Source of the DNA: Lineus longissimus
Lineage: Eukaryota > Nemertea > Pilidiophora > Heteronemertea > Lineidae
Direction: 5' to 3'
NCBI RefSeq assembly: GCF_910592395.1
Contig: NC_088309.1
Coordinates: 8,372,501-8,436,500 of the forward strand
DNA: 64,000 bases
The notes under the pieces are model-generated. The model did no database searches. It was not told the origin of the DNA and saw nothing but the letters and a program-made list of their open reading frames with translations. Of this stretch, positions 13,001-28,000 are shown in pieces; position 1 is the first letter of the stretch, and the number at the start of each line of letters is the position of its first letter. The translations under genes and the position numbers were made by a program.

Positions 13001-16000
13001 TGATTGGAAAGCTCATCTGGTAGAAAACCTGGTAAATCAATCTTTTATGTCGACCCCAACGAATATAACGGAAAAAAATACACGAAAACAAGAACAGAAG
13101 TTTGCATTTTGTTGAGAAAAAAACCTACAGGTAACTTTAACCTGAGAGGCATTGTTTTATGGTGTTTGGAATCAAGTAGAGGCCAAATTGAAAAGCTCAA
13201 GATCATTTTTTGCCTCTGCTTCACTTTGAAGCTTTGAAGAAGTTTTTGTTGATCTTGAAAAGTTGTTTGGGTGTTGCTATGTGTTCTTAAATCGCCTTGC
13301 TTGCAATGACATGGCCATTCTAATTAGCGAGATCAAACGCAGATTGAGTTAAGGGGTATGCTGGTCTTCTTCATTTGTTTTAATGATGGCTCGGGAAACA
13401 GGAAGACACAATTCTATAGCGCAGTTATTATGCATCTGAATGTGCCAAAACTTGGTATTCATAGTATTTGTATATAATGATTCCTTCCAGCTTTGTATGT
13501 TATAATTTAAGCTGATTATTTACGGTCCTGAACGTGTTAAAATAAGATGCTGGATACTAATCCAATTTGATGAAATGGGGTCCATTATTTTCTAGACTCC
13601 CAAATGGGCAGTAAGATAAAGTATGTGTAAATGATAAAGTGGATATTATAGGTCCCAAGCATCATTGGATAGCATGCGAACTAGACAACGCTAATTAAAA
13701 TCACAGCTTTTTGTTAATAGATGATTGATACAGTGTGGAGATCTGTGACCGGTGGCTATAAAAATAACGATGAGCACATGAGGCGAGGATACAGCGTCGA
13801 TCATGAGATAGAGGCTGGATCGTGTCGGTGATCAGCCCGGCTTGATGGGGGTAATTGCCATCTGTTGAGGGGAGATCCATCAAAGTTGCATTAATATCAA
13901 GCAAGGAGGCAGGTGTGCTCAGGCAGACAAAGTGTGAACTAATTTAGTTCTGTGTCATTCCACCAAAATAAATAGTCCCCGAAGTGCTTAGTCATAAAAT
14001 CATGGCATACAGTGTAATAAGGGGACTGGGGAGGGTATAAGAGCTACACGAGATCATAATACTCATGATAGCGGTAGTAATGAGAGTACTAATGAGTGGA
14101 CAATTCGTTTATACGGTAATTATTGTGGTCAAGAGCCCTGACGGCCACCTATGGGATCAAACCAACATGGCCACCAATGAACTAAGGAGAAAATTGCGTG
14201 TCCAAAGTCGTATATTCCCCAAGTTAAAAAATATCGGCCATGGTGTATCATGATATCATGATGTACCATGTGCTAAGGATGGAAAAACATCACCTAATGA
14301 TTTGAATGGTTCACACGTGAAACTGTGAGGTAATCTTCCAGAGAGCCATTAGGGGGCGCTAGGGGATTTGAATCAAAATTAATGGTTCGTACATAATTAG
14401 TTTTGTTTGAACAGATCACTTGATTAATTACCAACTTTATTGAATAATCATTTTCATTTTCTTTATTTGTGCAATTTGACGTAACCCTGAAGATGCACCT
14501 AATCAATATGAGTCTGAAGCAATAGACTAATAGAATGTTAATTAGGTTAATCACAGTTTCTTTTAATTACCATTACAGAGCATTGATTTTCTCTTTATAG
14601 ATAAATGGTTGATTAAGTTAATTAGGAATTGCAGGTCTTCATTTTGAGATGGCCCCAAATAGTGTGACCATGGGCACAAAAATGGACTGCAGTTCGCTTT
14701 CCGATAACACTCCTTACAAAGTTTTTTGAAAATGTCATTACTCGGAGGAAAAGTTAGATCACAGACATCATGCGGTTTATAGTTTGTGACTTATCACCAT
14801 CAAAATGTCAACTACCAGCACCCTGTAGCAGGACTTAGCACCCTAGGCTAATTAGGTGCTAGTGTCCCCTAGCATTATGCCTGGAGCTATCAGATCACCA
14901 ATTACAGGCAGTAGTCGGGAGGAGACTCAGGTGAAATAAGAGAAATAAATCAAATTTATTTTCCAATAAATACGCTAACGAGCGGTAATTAATAGTAAAA
15001 TAAAGATAAAAGTCCATGATGGATTATATTGAGCATGTGGTCAGGGCCCGGCTCCGCAATAAAATTGTTCACTTTTGGCCAGTTTTATACCTGATTTGTC
15101 ACATGATATTTATTCATCGTACTTACATCAATGAGAGATGGCTTGTTTACTTTTTGTTATTGGAGGAGAGATGCTTAAATATCTAGCAGTGAATTGAGAC
15201 CTCATAAGATGGCAGGTACTGTCACAATGGTCGAAGGCAAATGACAGCAGGAATGACAGTTTCCAAGGTGGACACCAGGGAGGGGAAGAGTTATCTTTTT
15301 AACCATCACTTTGTCCCACACTTTTCTCTCAGAGAGGAAACTTCATGCAAATGCCTTGAAATGCAGGGCCATTAATGAACCTGGATGACATTTGCTGAAA
15401 TTATTTTCCCAACTATTACTGAAAGTATCATTGAATTCTTTGATGAACATTTTTTTGACAATTAAACCACAATCACTGTATCATTTGTTTTGACAAGAAC
15501 GCATCACAGAGAATTAATGGGGCATAAAAAGCGTGTGTTGCAATCTCTCTTCTTTATTAGGCGAATTAGCAAGATTGGCTGAATGGCGTCATATTCTGAG
15601 GTAACAACCAATTTAATGTCTTAATTGAATCTTAATAGCCAGTTTATGGATGCACCATCCAGCATAAAATTCTGACAAAGGATCACAGTCTCATCTTCCG
15701 TGTGGTTGACACACTTTATAACATCAAATCCATTCAAATTCTTGCAGATAGAGAAAATTGATGTACTGATATCAATGAATTGCCAATTACTTAACCTGTC
15801 TTTAACAAAGGCAATCTTTCTCATGTTGACAATCTACAACTTTTTATTATGATCTCTTTTCTGTTGATACCAATTGATTTGAAATAAACACAACTTTGTA
15901 TCACTCATTTTGAAATCATATCCAGAATAAAAAGATAGATATCAAAATCCCACCCCCCAGGATGGGTGTAGTTTAGTTTTTATTTCATGTCTTATGAACT

Positions 16001-19000
16001 GTATCAGAGACAGAACGGCCTACATGACCCGGACTTGTTTTATTTCCTGGTGAAAAGTTAGCAGTATTACCACAGTCACAGTCATTAGTTTACATAAGTT
16101 ATCTCCACATAGAAAACCTTTGGCCTTCAATCTAACTTATCCAACCCCAAGGGCTAAATAAAGGAATTGAAATTTCTTTTCCATTACCAATGCCACCAAA
16201 GAATTTGGCATTATTTGATTATGCGGCGATTAACGGCCACATCATCAGTAGAAGTGTTCGTCCATCTTCCGAGAGCTGCGTAATTGGCCATGTCTGTCTT
16301 GGTGATCTATTGGCTGTGAGGCGCTGGCCAAACGTGTTCCCCGAACACAAACTGGCCACAATGGTAGCCAAGAGACCAACTAGAACATGATGCGACTTGA
16401 TAGGTCATTACTCTCGCTACCCATCATCAACTTTTCATTAAGCAAATCTCACAAATTACCTCGTTGGAGGTTTTTGAGGGAATTCAGTAAAATTGGATTT
16501 ATCGAAACTCATCATTGGATCATGTCTGTTAATGTAATAGTCGTCCCAGTCTGGGACCAGTTTCACAGACCTGATAATTGCCCGTGATCACCGAGGGCCC
16601 TCGATAGCAGGTGGCCAATGATATCCAATTTATTTTATTTAATATAAAAATCACAGGTCTAGAGGAATTGAGCTGGCTATTTTGTGTGAGAATTAGTCAA
16701 AGTCCCGTTGGGGGACATGTCAATGTGTGATTTAGCAGTATTGTTTTAGTAAGTAGATCACCATTGGGCCGGTTTTGCCCTGATGGAAAGTACCGAGGAG
16801 TGAATCAAGGGTGTTATTCATAAAAGGAATACGGTGTTGAAGGGTCCTACTGTTGTCCACTGCAACTTGAGATTTGTAATACAAGATGCAGCAAACTGAA
16901 TCATTTGAACTTTCAAGCTTTAGGTCAAATACCTCTATCCCAAGCCACTGGAAACTGGAAAGTATCAATAGAATTAGTTACCACAGCATTCTTGTTTACA
17001 GCCGCATCCAAAGCAAAACTACATCAATTGGAACAAAAGGTCAGGAATCGGTACTAATATAAAACACCACCCAGGGTCAGATAGCAGTGATAGCAGTGAT
17101 ATTCGCTCCTGGTAACCTAGCATCTAAATGATGAGCACATGTTCATGTTAATCTTACTCCGCTAGCTCTGGGTGAGATTGCGGGAATGGAGCCTACTGTA
17201 TCTGACGCATTAACCGATCTCAGGATCAGATTCCTCAGTCTGTCATTGCTGAACAAGTTAGATCAATTTGCTCACAGCGGTGGGAACAGAATTCCTTCCA
17301 ATTTAACAAGTTTGCATTAATCCAACTCCCTGTGACTATTACCTTCCTGTGACCCTACATTTAAAGGTAGAGTTGTGCGAGTTTGGCAGAGCTGACCCAA
17401 TGCAGATAATTGTGCAAACCAATCAGTTTGGACCAGAATTAGAAAAGAGGTGGCAAACCCTCGCATTTGCCCCTACACCTTTCTAAAAGTATCTACAGCA
17501 CTGTGAATTCTCAGGACTCTGAAGAGAAAAATTTTGAAAGAAATATCATGATAGTTCTCAGACTCAGGCCATGGCTAGTTGGTATTTTGAGCCCTCAACC
17601 TCCAAGGAAAATAAACTTGATCAATTCAATCTCACAGAGCCATCTCTAAAGTTAATTGGTATTCAATGACCTAGCAGAGGTTGAATTAGTTTTCAAGTAC
17701 GATTGTACCTCACGCTTCTAAAACAATATTGCCCACTGATTCAATAGAAAGCCACTTTGAATGTATTACAAGTCACTCAGCGAAATTAGCCAGGAATCCA
17801 AAGTAATACCTGGCTGGGAAATGAAACATTTTTTCAACCTTTACAGACTTATGTTTTCCAGACCTGGATTTACTGCGTAGAAACGCTTTGTTTCTTCCAC
17901 AGGCCATTTGATAACTTGGGCTTTATCAAAACCTTTGCCATGTTTCTTTTTGTACACAAAATTAACTGTAGAATCAAGGAGGTAAATCAACATTTTAGCT
18001 TCACCCCTCAGAAGGTTCTCCTTGTGCCCTTCACGCTCTGCTCTTACCTTACCCCAGCTAGACGAAACCTCCGTCCCATCTAACAATCTCCGCACATTAC
18101 AGACATGACTTCTAGGGCTAATTGAAGAAATCTCGGCAGCTTGTGTATCAAAAAGATGGCCCGTTTTATTACCCTTTGTAAAAGTCATTTATATACAACA
18201 AAAAATGAAAAAAATAAAAACAGTTTGCAATCGTTTACTGACTAGAACTTATCTGCTTTTCCATCGCATGATCATCATATCTAAAGTATAGGCCCCAAAG
18301 CTAATTTTTAATTCCTTGTACATTCAGTAATACTAATTATCAGAATTTTTTTTAACAGAACAAAAAAGCCCAATTCAGCAGTATTACATGAACAAATGTC
18401 AATGATGTTGTTGCTCATTTAACATTCATAATTAAGAAATATTTTCATACCCCTCTGACAGGCTCCTTGTGAGAAACAAAAGAATTTTGCATGAGATCTA
18501 TCAAAACCAATAATTCGATGAACAAAACAAAAATGGTGACATTTTATATTTTAAAAAAATTGATGTAGCTCTGACTAGAAATACAAGGGTTTTAAAATGA
18601 ATTGTGGATCAATGGAGGATCAACCAATGCAATTTGAAAAATTATGGATCTTCAGACAAAATAGCATCAAAACGTTATGAGACTGAAAGAAATGCACCAA
18701 AACAATAAAATGTGAACATTATCTTAGCATTGAGCGCTATCAGCTAGCCATAAAAAGTTCTAAACCCAGGTAGAAGACCTATCATGCTTGCTTGTAGCCT
18801 GTGTTTGGTTTTCCATACCTCTCATCAGCAAATCTAAATCAGTAAATCACAAGACATCCCGATAATTTAACAATATACAGGTAGCAGACATGTCAGATTC
18901 TGTATTCCTCGACAGGTAGGCCAGAAACTGTGATAAAACTGTATACTTGTCTTGTAATTTGGGATCATTATATCTTGAGAAGTACTGGAAGAACAACTCA

Positions 19001-22000
19001 TCAGAAATATGATAGGCCAACCTGATAAAAAAATACGGTTTGTGAGGTACATAAAAAAATTATGGTTTTGTGAGTTTCATGTTGGTAAATAGGCATTATG
19101 ATTTCCTTTGGAGCCAAATACCCAGTTTATAGTCCTTTAGAGGATCAGGTTATCAAGCCACCTACTGATAAAAGCTTATTGCTGGCGTACTCTTTTGCCA
19201 ACTGACCAAAGTACCCACATGTAATACTGTAAACTGGGTCATGCTGCAGGTGACCATTTTATTTTCAAACGATTTTCATGATTTTGGAGGCAAACACAAA
19301 CAATAAACTCGGCTAACATTAAATTTTGGCAGCAAACACCGAATTTAAAGTCTACACTAATTACCAGTTAACAGTATTACAGTTGGGGTGGGCCAAAAAC
19401 TGTTGGCATCAGGCAGAGATTTTTTAAGGAAGTCATGGCAGACTAAAAGGGTTAATTCATAATAATCAAACTATAATCACTATATCAGTTGAAAACCTAA
19501 AGGAATAACCTATTGACCCTCAGGGCTCTGATATTTCTCAGTTTCATTTATTGGTGTCACTTAAATGAGGTTGAATATCACTTAATTAACACAAACAATC
19601 TAAAATGTTGCATGTCATTTGGTTCATTGGGTTGTTTTTATGACAGAACAAGACTTTTATTGGACACAAATGCAAAATATATGATGACATTAGACATAAA
19701 AACGGAAGAGATATTTAGAGTTCTACATTTTATAATTGCTTTTATGTGTTTTTTTTATTTCATAATGTTTGAAAATGTTTACCAGATGGGATATTTTGTT
19801 CGAAGTAATGATTTATTTCTGCTGAGGTGGGTTTGTAGGACAACTTGAAACTTGAAAAATGATATACGTATATTCTTGGATCCCACTTTATACCAGTCAG
19901 GTATCAGCCTTTAATTCTAGCTTGTTATCGTATGTTTATAGATAACACGCCTTGTATTGATGGAAGTGCTCAATCAAAATCACTCGATCAATCGCCAGTG
20001 ACTCTTGATCCAGGTAAAAGATATTAAAACAGGAATGTTTTCGTATCGCATTTCTCGAGAGATTTATCGCACGTGAATAAAATGCTTTGAAGTATCGCCA
20101 GAATCCAAGTCTGAATCAATCAAAGTTGATCGAAATGAAGTAATGTAATCGATGTACTCTTTATCATGAAATGTACATGGGCTTTGATATCGTTAGATTG
20201 AAATGAATCTTACTCATCAGTGTGGTTATCGGAATGAAAGCCGAGTGAAATAAATTCACACCGCCAACGGTTTGATTTTACAAACTTCTACCAGATGTTT
20301 ATCCGCGGATCCCTAATCAAATGACGGGTAACGCACCCTTTTTCTTGGATTCATTTACTACGAATAGGTGCATGTTCAGTTGTTCGACTGCTGGTGCTGA
20401 TAGTTTCTTATTACCCCTTGGCAACAAAATTTGATTAGAGCATTCTTTTCCTAATTTTGTGGCCCAATACCTTCTAGCAGTAAATTTTCTGAAAAACGAA
20501 GTCGCAATAAATCTGGCATTTGGCCATTTCACAGAAATGTTTTGTTTACTTTTTGAAATTTCAAAGATTTCAAATCATTACATGGTAAGTTTTATAAATC
20601 TTTCCTGTTGGACAACTTTAAGACATGGAATAAAATATGAACACATTCACAGGCTGCAGTCTGGTACTTTTATGAAACTTTCTCTTGAGGGCAATATAAT
20701 TTCTTATCTCATTATTTCAATATCATCTGCTGCAGAAAAAAGAAACCTTCCCCAACACAATGGTAAATGCAATGATATCTAATTCCCGTTTCTTTTCAAC
20801 GATGTGATGATGTATATGATATTTGCAAGAGTAGAAGAAATATTCTGCATACTTTCTCATGTTATTTTCTAGTAGGTTGTCAGTGTGATAAAAACACTTT
20901 GCTAGGCAGGTTTGATATTATCAGGAGGAAAAGAAAAGGCTAAGGATCACCTCTATATTCACTCAGTTATCGTTTATCACACAACCTTGTTTTATGCAAG
21001 ATGATGATAATGGGATACACACCACCAATGGGTTTAATTGCACACAGAAACTTGAGCCAGTGTAGCTCTATAGCTGGTCAACCCATCCGTAGTCCACAGG
21101 CTTTGCTACAGCATCCAGTCACCCAAAGGAACACATAACACCAGTGACCAATCCAGAAATTTTGGGAAGGGAGTGGGTGCAGTGGTTGAACCCAGAGAGC
21201 GGAATGATCCTAGAAGCAAGGGGCATTTGGGGTACGAAGGAATATTTTTAAGCCTGAGGTAGTCATTGGTTTCTTGGGGAGAGGTGCCCTAAAACATTGT
21301 TGCTCTCAGACAAAAAGGGGGCTCCCTAACTCTTCAACCCATTACCACATGCACACCTTTATAGCAGCTAAATAGATGCATATCTCATCTATCCCACCTG
21401 CCATCTCCTTTCTTGGACAACATGATATAAGCAATACCAAGACCACTGGCGCTGCATGCAGCCTCTCACCGCATTCAGCATCCCCTAGTATTGATTATCA
21501 TATAAAGCAGCTCACCTCGCTTTTTATATTATGATAATCGCACCGCATAAATCTATTCATAGAACAATCACCGCGACATAGCATTACCATGAATAGAATT
21601 AAATTCTCAACACACACTGGGCAATTAGATAATAATTAAAGCGAATAATTAACCTGATAATGCGATAAAGATAATTGAATTAAATTGCCCCGGAGGTTTA
21701 TGTTAATTGATTTTTCAATGTCACACCTCCGTGGCTATTCGATTTATTATTGGACAAATGATGATGAATGATTCTAATCATTAATTATGTGATCAAATCA
21801 ATTTCAATGCCTGTGAGAAATCTAAGATATATTGAAGAAATATTGATCATTAATATTAAGTATTGGTTGAATTATTTGAAAGGGAATTTAAGATTCTTTC
21901 AGCATTATTTTGCAAAGTCTGACATAGTAAGGTAAAATTTAGTGATCTACACATGCAATTGAAATAGACTTTGGCTATTTGGGTTTATTTGGGATGTTTT

Positions 22001-25000
22001 AAATTTGCCTGAACCCCTTAATGACAAGGGAGAGGATGTGCATCTTGACCTCCAAGACTTTTGACACCACATTCAAATTTTCTTATTTGTGGTTTAGAAG
22101 AATAACTTTCCATAAAGAACTGGTTGGTCGAGGTGGGGGGGGGGGGGGGGGCATTTACAAAGAAGTTTTCTGTGGCCAAAATTATCATTAAAAGAAGAAA
22201 CCCTTTCCTCTACCTCCTTCACCCTCAGATCATGATAATTTTAAGATTTCTGTAAAATTCCACAACAAACACATTATGATTATAGTGCCTTTTTGGAAGA
22301 CTTAATCAGCAGACATGAGAGGTAGGCCTATAAATGAGGTTCCTCGAACATTTCTTCTGTTGCTGATATTTAAAGACATCTTGTATTGCCAGTAGCTTAT
22401 GATGATGATAGCTTTGAGTGGGAGGTATCTGGTAGGATACCATTACTCATGATACATGTATGATGAGAAAGCATTATCTCACCAACGTTCGTATATCTAT
22501 CATGAATCTGCATATCTCATCTTCATCATTTATCATCTCAAGTAACATAGCAATGAAACAGGCACAGCTACAGGGAATAGGGTTGTCATGGACATAACTT
22601 ATGACACAATTTAAGTCAAGTAACTTGCTCAAGGTCACAACATTAGCAAAACTATTGTTCAGAATTTGTAAATATTTATACCAAGTATTAATGTACATCT
22701 ATATTCAGAAATAATCGATAAATTGAAGAATATTGATTTGCTTAATAAAATCATTAGCACAGCTGAAGATAAATAACACGTTTTGTACAGAATAATTAAA
22801 TAACGATGCATTTAAAAAATATTTTGAAAACTTTTAAAAAATGCATCAGAATGATGCAATCCCCTTTTCTTGCCTTGAGGTAGTCTTGAGCTAACTGCCC
22901 TCAGGGTACCGTAATAATGATATCAATTGGGCCTTTGTCCAAAAGAATTTGCATTGCTCGAGGCAACTGAATTTATCTCTAATCACACATATACAGTTGT
23001 ATGAAACAATTTGTGGACAGATAGCATCATTAAAGTCATTTTATGATGAAATTTCACGAGTGTTTAAGGCTTTAAGCAAACGCTTCTCTAAAACAATGTG
23101 GCCTCCTCGATCTCAAATGATGATGTAACCTCATCTTTCAATACAAATGGTCATTTGTTGCTATCATTTAAATATTTTTTATGAATCCATACGGCACGCA
23201 TTATCCATCTGACATTTCTTTCTCTTCAATTCTAACTAATGGAGACATCATACCTTTGCAGAATCTGTAAAGGCATTGTATGTGTAAAGGCACTTTCATT
23301 CCAATTTTGTCAAATTATCTAACAAACTTATTATAACGTTCTCATATTATGTTGGACTTATTTTACCATGATTTTATCCCATTCGCACCAAACATCTGCC
23401 TTTTGCACCAAACTTCATTTTGGCATTTGAATGTGACAAACTTCATAGTGATGTGGAAACAGATACGACCATTTACTTGTCCAGAAAACCTGTAATATCC
23501 CCTCTTCCCTTATTTTTGCCCCAAACACAGTCAGAGGTCCGATTACAGAGGAGGATTCTCTTTGTATCTATACCTATGTCCAAATTTACCTCCTCACAGA
23601 TTTTTTGCCGTGTTCCTTTTTTCTTCCAAAAAAGTTGTCAACGTCTTTCACTATGAGTCGAGATACCACTCATCTCTACAATATCAATTATACCAGAAAA
23701 CATATGGCTATTAGAAGAACTGCAAGTCAAATAAGAATCGAGTTCACACCACGTATCCAAGGCCAGATAATCACGTAGGGACTCCAAACCCTTCAGGAAA
23801 AAATCGCAAGTGACAAAACTCATAAAAGATAGTTTTCTCCATCTCGCCTCTCAAAGATCACCAGGTGTGAAAATTAGCACTGCTAAAGTCCCAATGAGAG
23901 TATTGTGATAATAGCCCCTAAAGCCATTTTAGGGAAGGTCATATTTCATATGGCTCGAATGGACCAAACATGACCAATGATAAAAGACAAAGAAGGGGAA
24001 AGGATATCGACTAGATATCGGACCGGACAAAAAGAAGCGGAAAAAAACCCTGCTGAGCTGAACATTTTGACAATTCAGGCTGAAAAAAGGATCAATTTTT
24101 GTTCTTATTGCTCAAAGTATAGGCTATCTTTCTTTTGTTGGACTTGGAAGGGACATGGTAACTTTCTGACAAAGTAGAGCAGAACACTTGCATTTCGTAT
24201 TGATTTCTCAATGCAACTTTCTTTGGCCACACACACGTTATGTTCCAATCACATCCAGAATTTAGTTCAGAATATCAACATGATGAAAGGTAAGATATAT
24301 TGAGGGATGTTCTTTCCCAGTCATGAAACATCTGAATAAATCAGTAAATTTATTTTCTTTGATTGTGAACATCGAAATGATTTTATCAGAAAAGAAATAG
24401 TTGAGAGAAGTCTGAATCTACCTGAGAGGCATGTTTCAGGTTTTCATCAAGGTGGAAATGTGAATGTTCCCCCACAATATCAGCCAGATAATGTTGCCAT
24501 ATAAACTATTATCATGTGATGTGATATCAACATTAGTGGAGACATTAAGCATCTGGTTTTACTTAAAGTTGAGGAAGAAATAACTCGGCAGCAGAGGGCA
24601 TGACCCTAGGTTTTTATTTCCTCATCTTAATGATATTCTCATGAAGCCAATTTATTGGTGAAGACATTTTCAATTACTTCTGTATCTGTTTAGTGTTAAA
24701 GAGAGTGTTTGTTGAAATCAAATGTGGGAAACTACTAACCTCATTGAAGGTTTAAACTTGGTTCCCTCATGCAATGGTTTCGAATGAATATTACTTCTTG
24801 CGCCCCTGGGGGTTACCCAGTCCCAACCTCAAATCTTGTTATACGCACTATAGATGTAGATTTATACTCGGTGTATTTTTTATGATTGCTGAGTTGCATC
24901 AGAATGACATGGCTGCCGAGAAAACTTAACAAAAGAGAAAGTCTGTGAGTGTGGGGGGAGGGGGGCTTCTCAACACACATAAAATTGTTTCCTTTTCTCT

Positions 25001-28000
25001 TGATTGCTGAGACAGATTACATCATCATAAGCACGGGGACAATGAAAAAGATTCACTTTTATATGAGCACATATTGGCAGTTTTTAGCTATATTGTATGA
25101 TATTTTACAATGAGTTGATATAATGCAGAATAAAGCGATGCATGAAAGTTTTGAAATGTCATTCATTGTACCTGTGAGAGCTTGAAGTGGCCGAAATATT
25201 TATACTCAGAAGTGGATATTGTTCAATCAAGTGCCAACAAGTTTTATATTCGTAACTTTGGGTGCTCATCATTGAATATTCAAATAATCCTCCGACTGAT
25301 GTCAATAACTTTGCCTCTTGAAACACTTAACTTCAGGATAGGCATGTACGAAATAATTCATCCCTGTCGAATTTGATGCAAAATTCAGCGGTGAGTTTGG
25401 TATAAAACAATAGTCTAGTGTCACCGACATGATAGTGTGGACTCAAGTGGGAGGAAATATAATACAGAATGCGTAAATTGGGAAGACTGAATCATCAAGT
25501 TCACTTCAGCCAAAACAACTCAAAATTTATTGCGTGCTGATTCTCCTTAGTGTCTCCTGCACTTTTAACTCCTGGTGTATTGAGGTTTTGGTACTTTTCT
25601 GCTTATTCAATAGTCTAATGAATTGAGCAATACATGTACCCAAATTAAGAGTACCTTTTCATTGAAGATGCACGTACAATGTAATATCGAAACATTTGGT
25701 CAGAATAGGCTATATATTTATTCATGTAGTGTAATTTAAGAAGTGATCATTTTTTAATGATTTACTAATTTTTCTATTTTCTGAACCAAATGGCAATGAA
25801 TTTTCGAAGATCATAAAGATAAACCAAGGCAAAAAATGTTATCTTCTCCATCAAATTATTTAAGGAATTCACCAACAAAAATCAATCTCCACCTTCCAAC
25901 CAATCTCGCAACCGCTGCGTAAATTCCCACTGTTGATCAGCATCCATCACATCCAGATCCATCCCCCAGCAGATGATAATTAAAACGAAGGAGTTCAATA
26001 ATACCGATGTTAAAGTGTCTTGCCGCCTGAACGTTTAAGTCAGAACAGCTGAGGTGCCAACTGATTCAATATCCTATCGTCGGCTTGATCTGTTTAATTC
26101 CTGGTTGGCTAATTGATTTGAATTCCTTCATTTAGATATGGAATGAAGTGAAGGAGAGAATAATTTGTGTCTGAATCAGCCCGGGTTCGTGGAAATAAAT
26201 TTTCCAAGAGCTGAACGCCTTTTTAGAGAACTATCCAACAGCGGTATTCGAAATCTGCAAATAGTTTTTTCTTAATTACGATTCATCTGCATCTGTTGGA
26301 ACAGATCTCTGAGATCCAGCTCCTAATAAATTCAAGGAAATCATTTCCCATTCCCACTCGAAATTCAGCTGTTGTGGGTTTAGTGTTACCTTTCCTGAAA
26401 GTACATTTAGTCAGTATTCTCTCTCTTATCCTCTTTCTCAAATTTCTTAATTGAAACAAAATTTGAGGCAAATTAAGAGTCACAAAATATGAGGTAAATT
26501 AAAATGTAGGTATGCCATCTGTTTAGTTGGTGGGATAGATTTATTGCCCATCGTTTCCCTTTTGATACGATCATATCCTCTGGCCACAATCAGACATTGC
26601 AGTAATACGCACATTCCGCAACACATAAAAAAGTCTATGAGGTAGGCAAGTTCAGTGGAGGTAAACAGATGATGATAAACCTTACAAAAGACTAAATAAC
26701 AACTGTTTTGAGATGACATCTAGTCAGCTGCCTACCTACCCGGCCTAGACACCCCAATGAGATAATTTCAATCACTTAATACCAAGAATTCGAGACAAAA
26801 ACAGAAAAAAATCACACAGATTTCTTTGAACAGATGTTTTGGCGAAATTTCACAAAGCAATCTTGAGAAATCTGTTGCTGGTTTTGTTTTTCATTACTGA
26901 TTAGACATTTCTTGCTGAACTAGACTTTATCTCCATTTTTCTCGCATCTTTTCTTTACATCTGAAGATGGGGGTCTACATATGGTCTAAGTTTGCTGTGT
27001 TTTTTTATTCAAGGAAAAAAAGTCAAATGCATTGAATCTGCACTCAATTCTTCTGCGAGTAAATTGGCTGAAAACTTTTCTGATCATTCTGACTGAATCA
27101 AACATGATTACCGTCTGGATCTATGCTCAGAGACTCATCTGGTATAAATTGTAATTTTTTTGTTCTTTTGCTACCTTTTTGCTACATTTTAGGCATAATC
27201 TATTTTATTCGAACAGAATAGATTATGGTTGTTTAACAATAACCTATGTGGCCAAAACGAGACTTATACACTATCCATAATTGAAATGAAAAATTCTTCC
27301 CAAGGTGTTTCAGAATTTTTTATTTAGTGATGATGGCCACTCATATTCCTCATCCCCAACATGGACAGATGAATTAAATATGGACAACGAACTCCTCTTG
27401 ATTTTGGGGTGCTTGTCATGTTCATTGGATCAATGAGTCAGGTGTTAACCAAACTTTGTTCTGTAAAGTACATCCTTCAGTTCTAAAATTTGTTGTATCA
27501 TGAGGGTTAGCTCGCCATCTACAGTTAGTCCAATCTTCGAAAAACCTCAAAGTCAGCATCAATACTTGAATTGGTAAATAACATAATGGACATTCATGAA
27601 GGACACTGGTTTGGGGCAGTTCCCCTGCTTGGATGTTGGAGAACTTCCCAAATGGGCTTACTTTGTAATTATGAGTGGGAAAACAAAAATATAATTTGAG
27701 GTAATGGGTATTTTTGTGGTGTTGGCTGTGTTAGCTATCCATTTTTAGTGTGATTGATATTGAAAGTACATGTATGTAAAGTCATCTTCCTCTAATGATT
27801 TACCTTTATTCAAACTCTGTGAACCATCGAAAGAATCTAAAGATATAAACCAAGGAGAACATTTATCTCTGTGATTAGTCGAAACATTCTTTCCAAGATT
27901 TCGAGCCGTTCTCACGCTAAAATCGGTGACCTCTAAGTCTGAAGGCCATGTACTTAATTTCAATCGGAAAATCGGAGATGTTCAAGAAGAAATATAGCAT

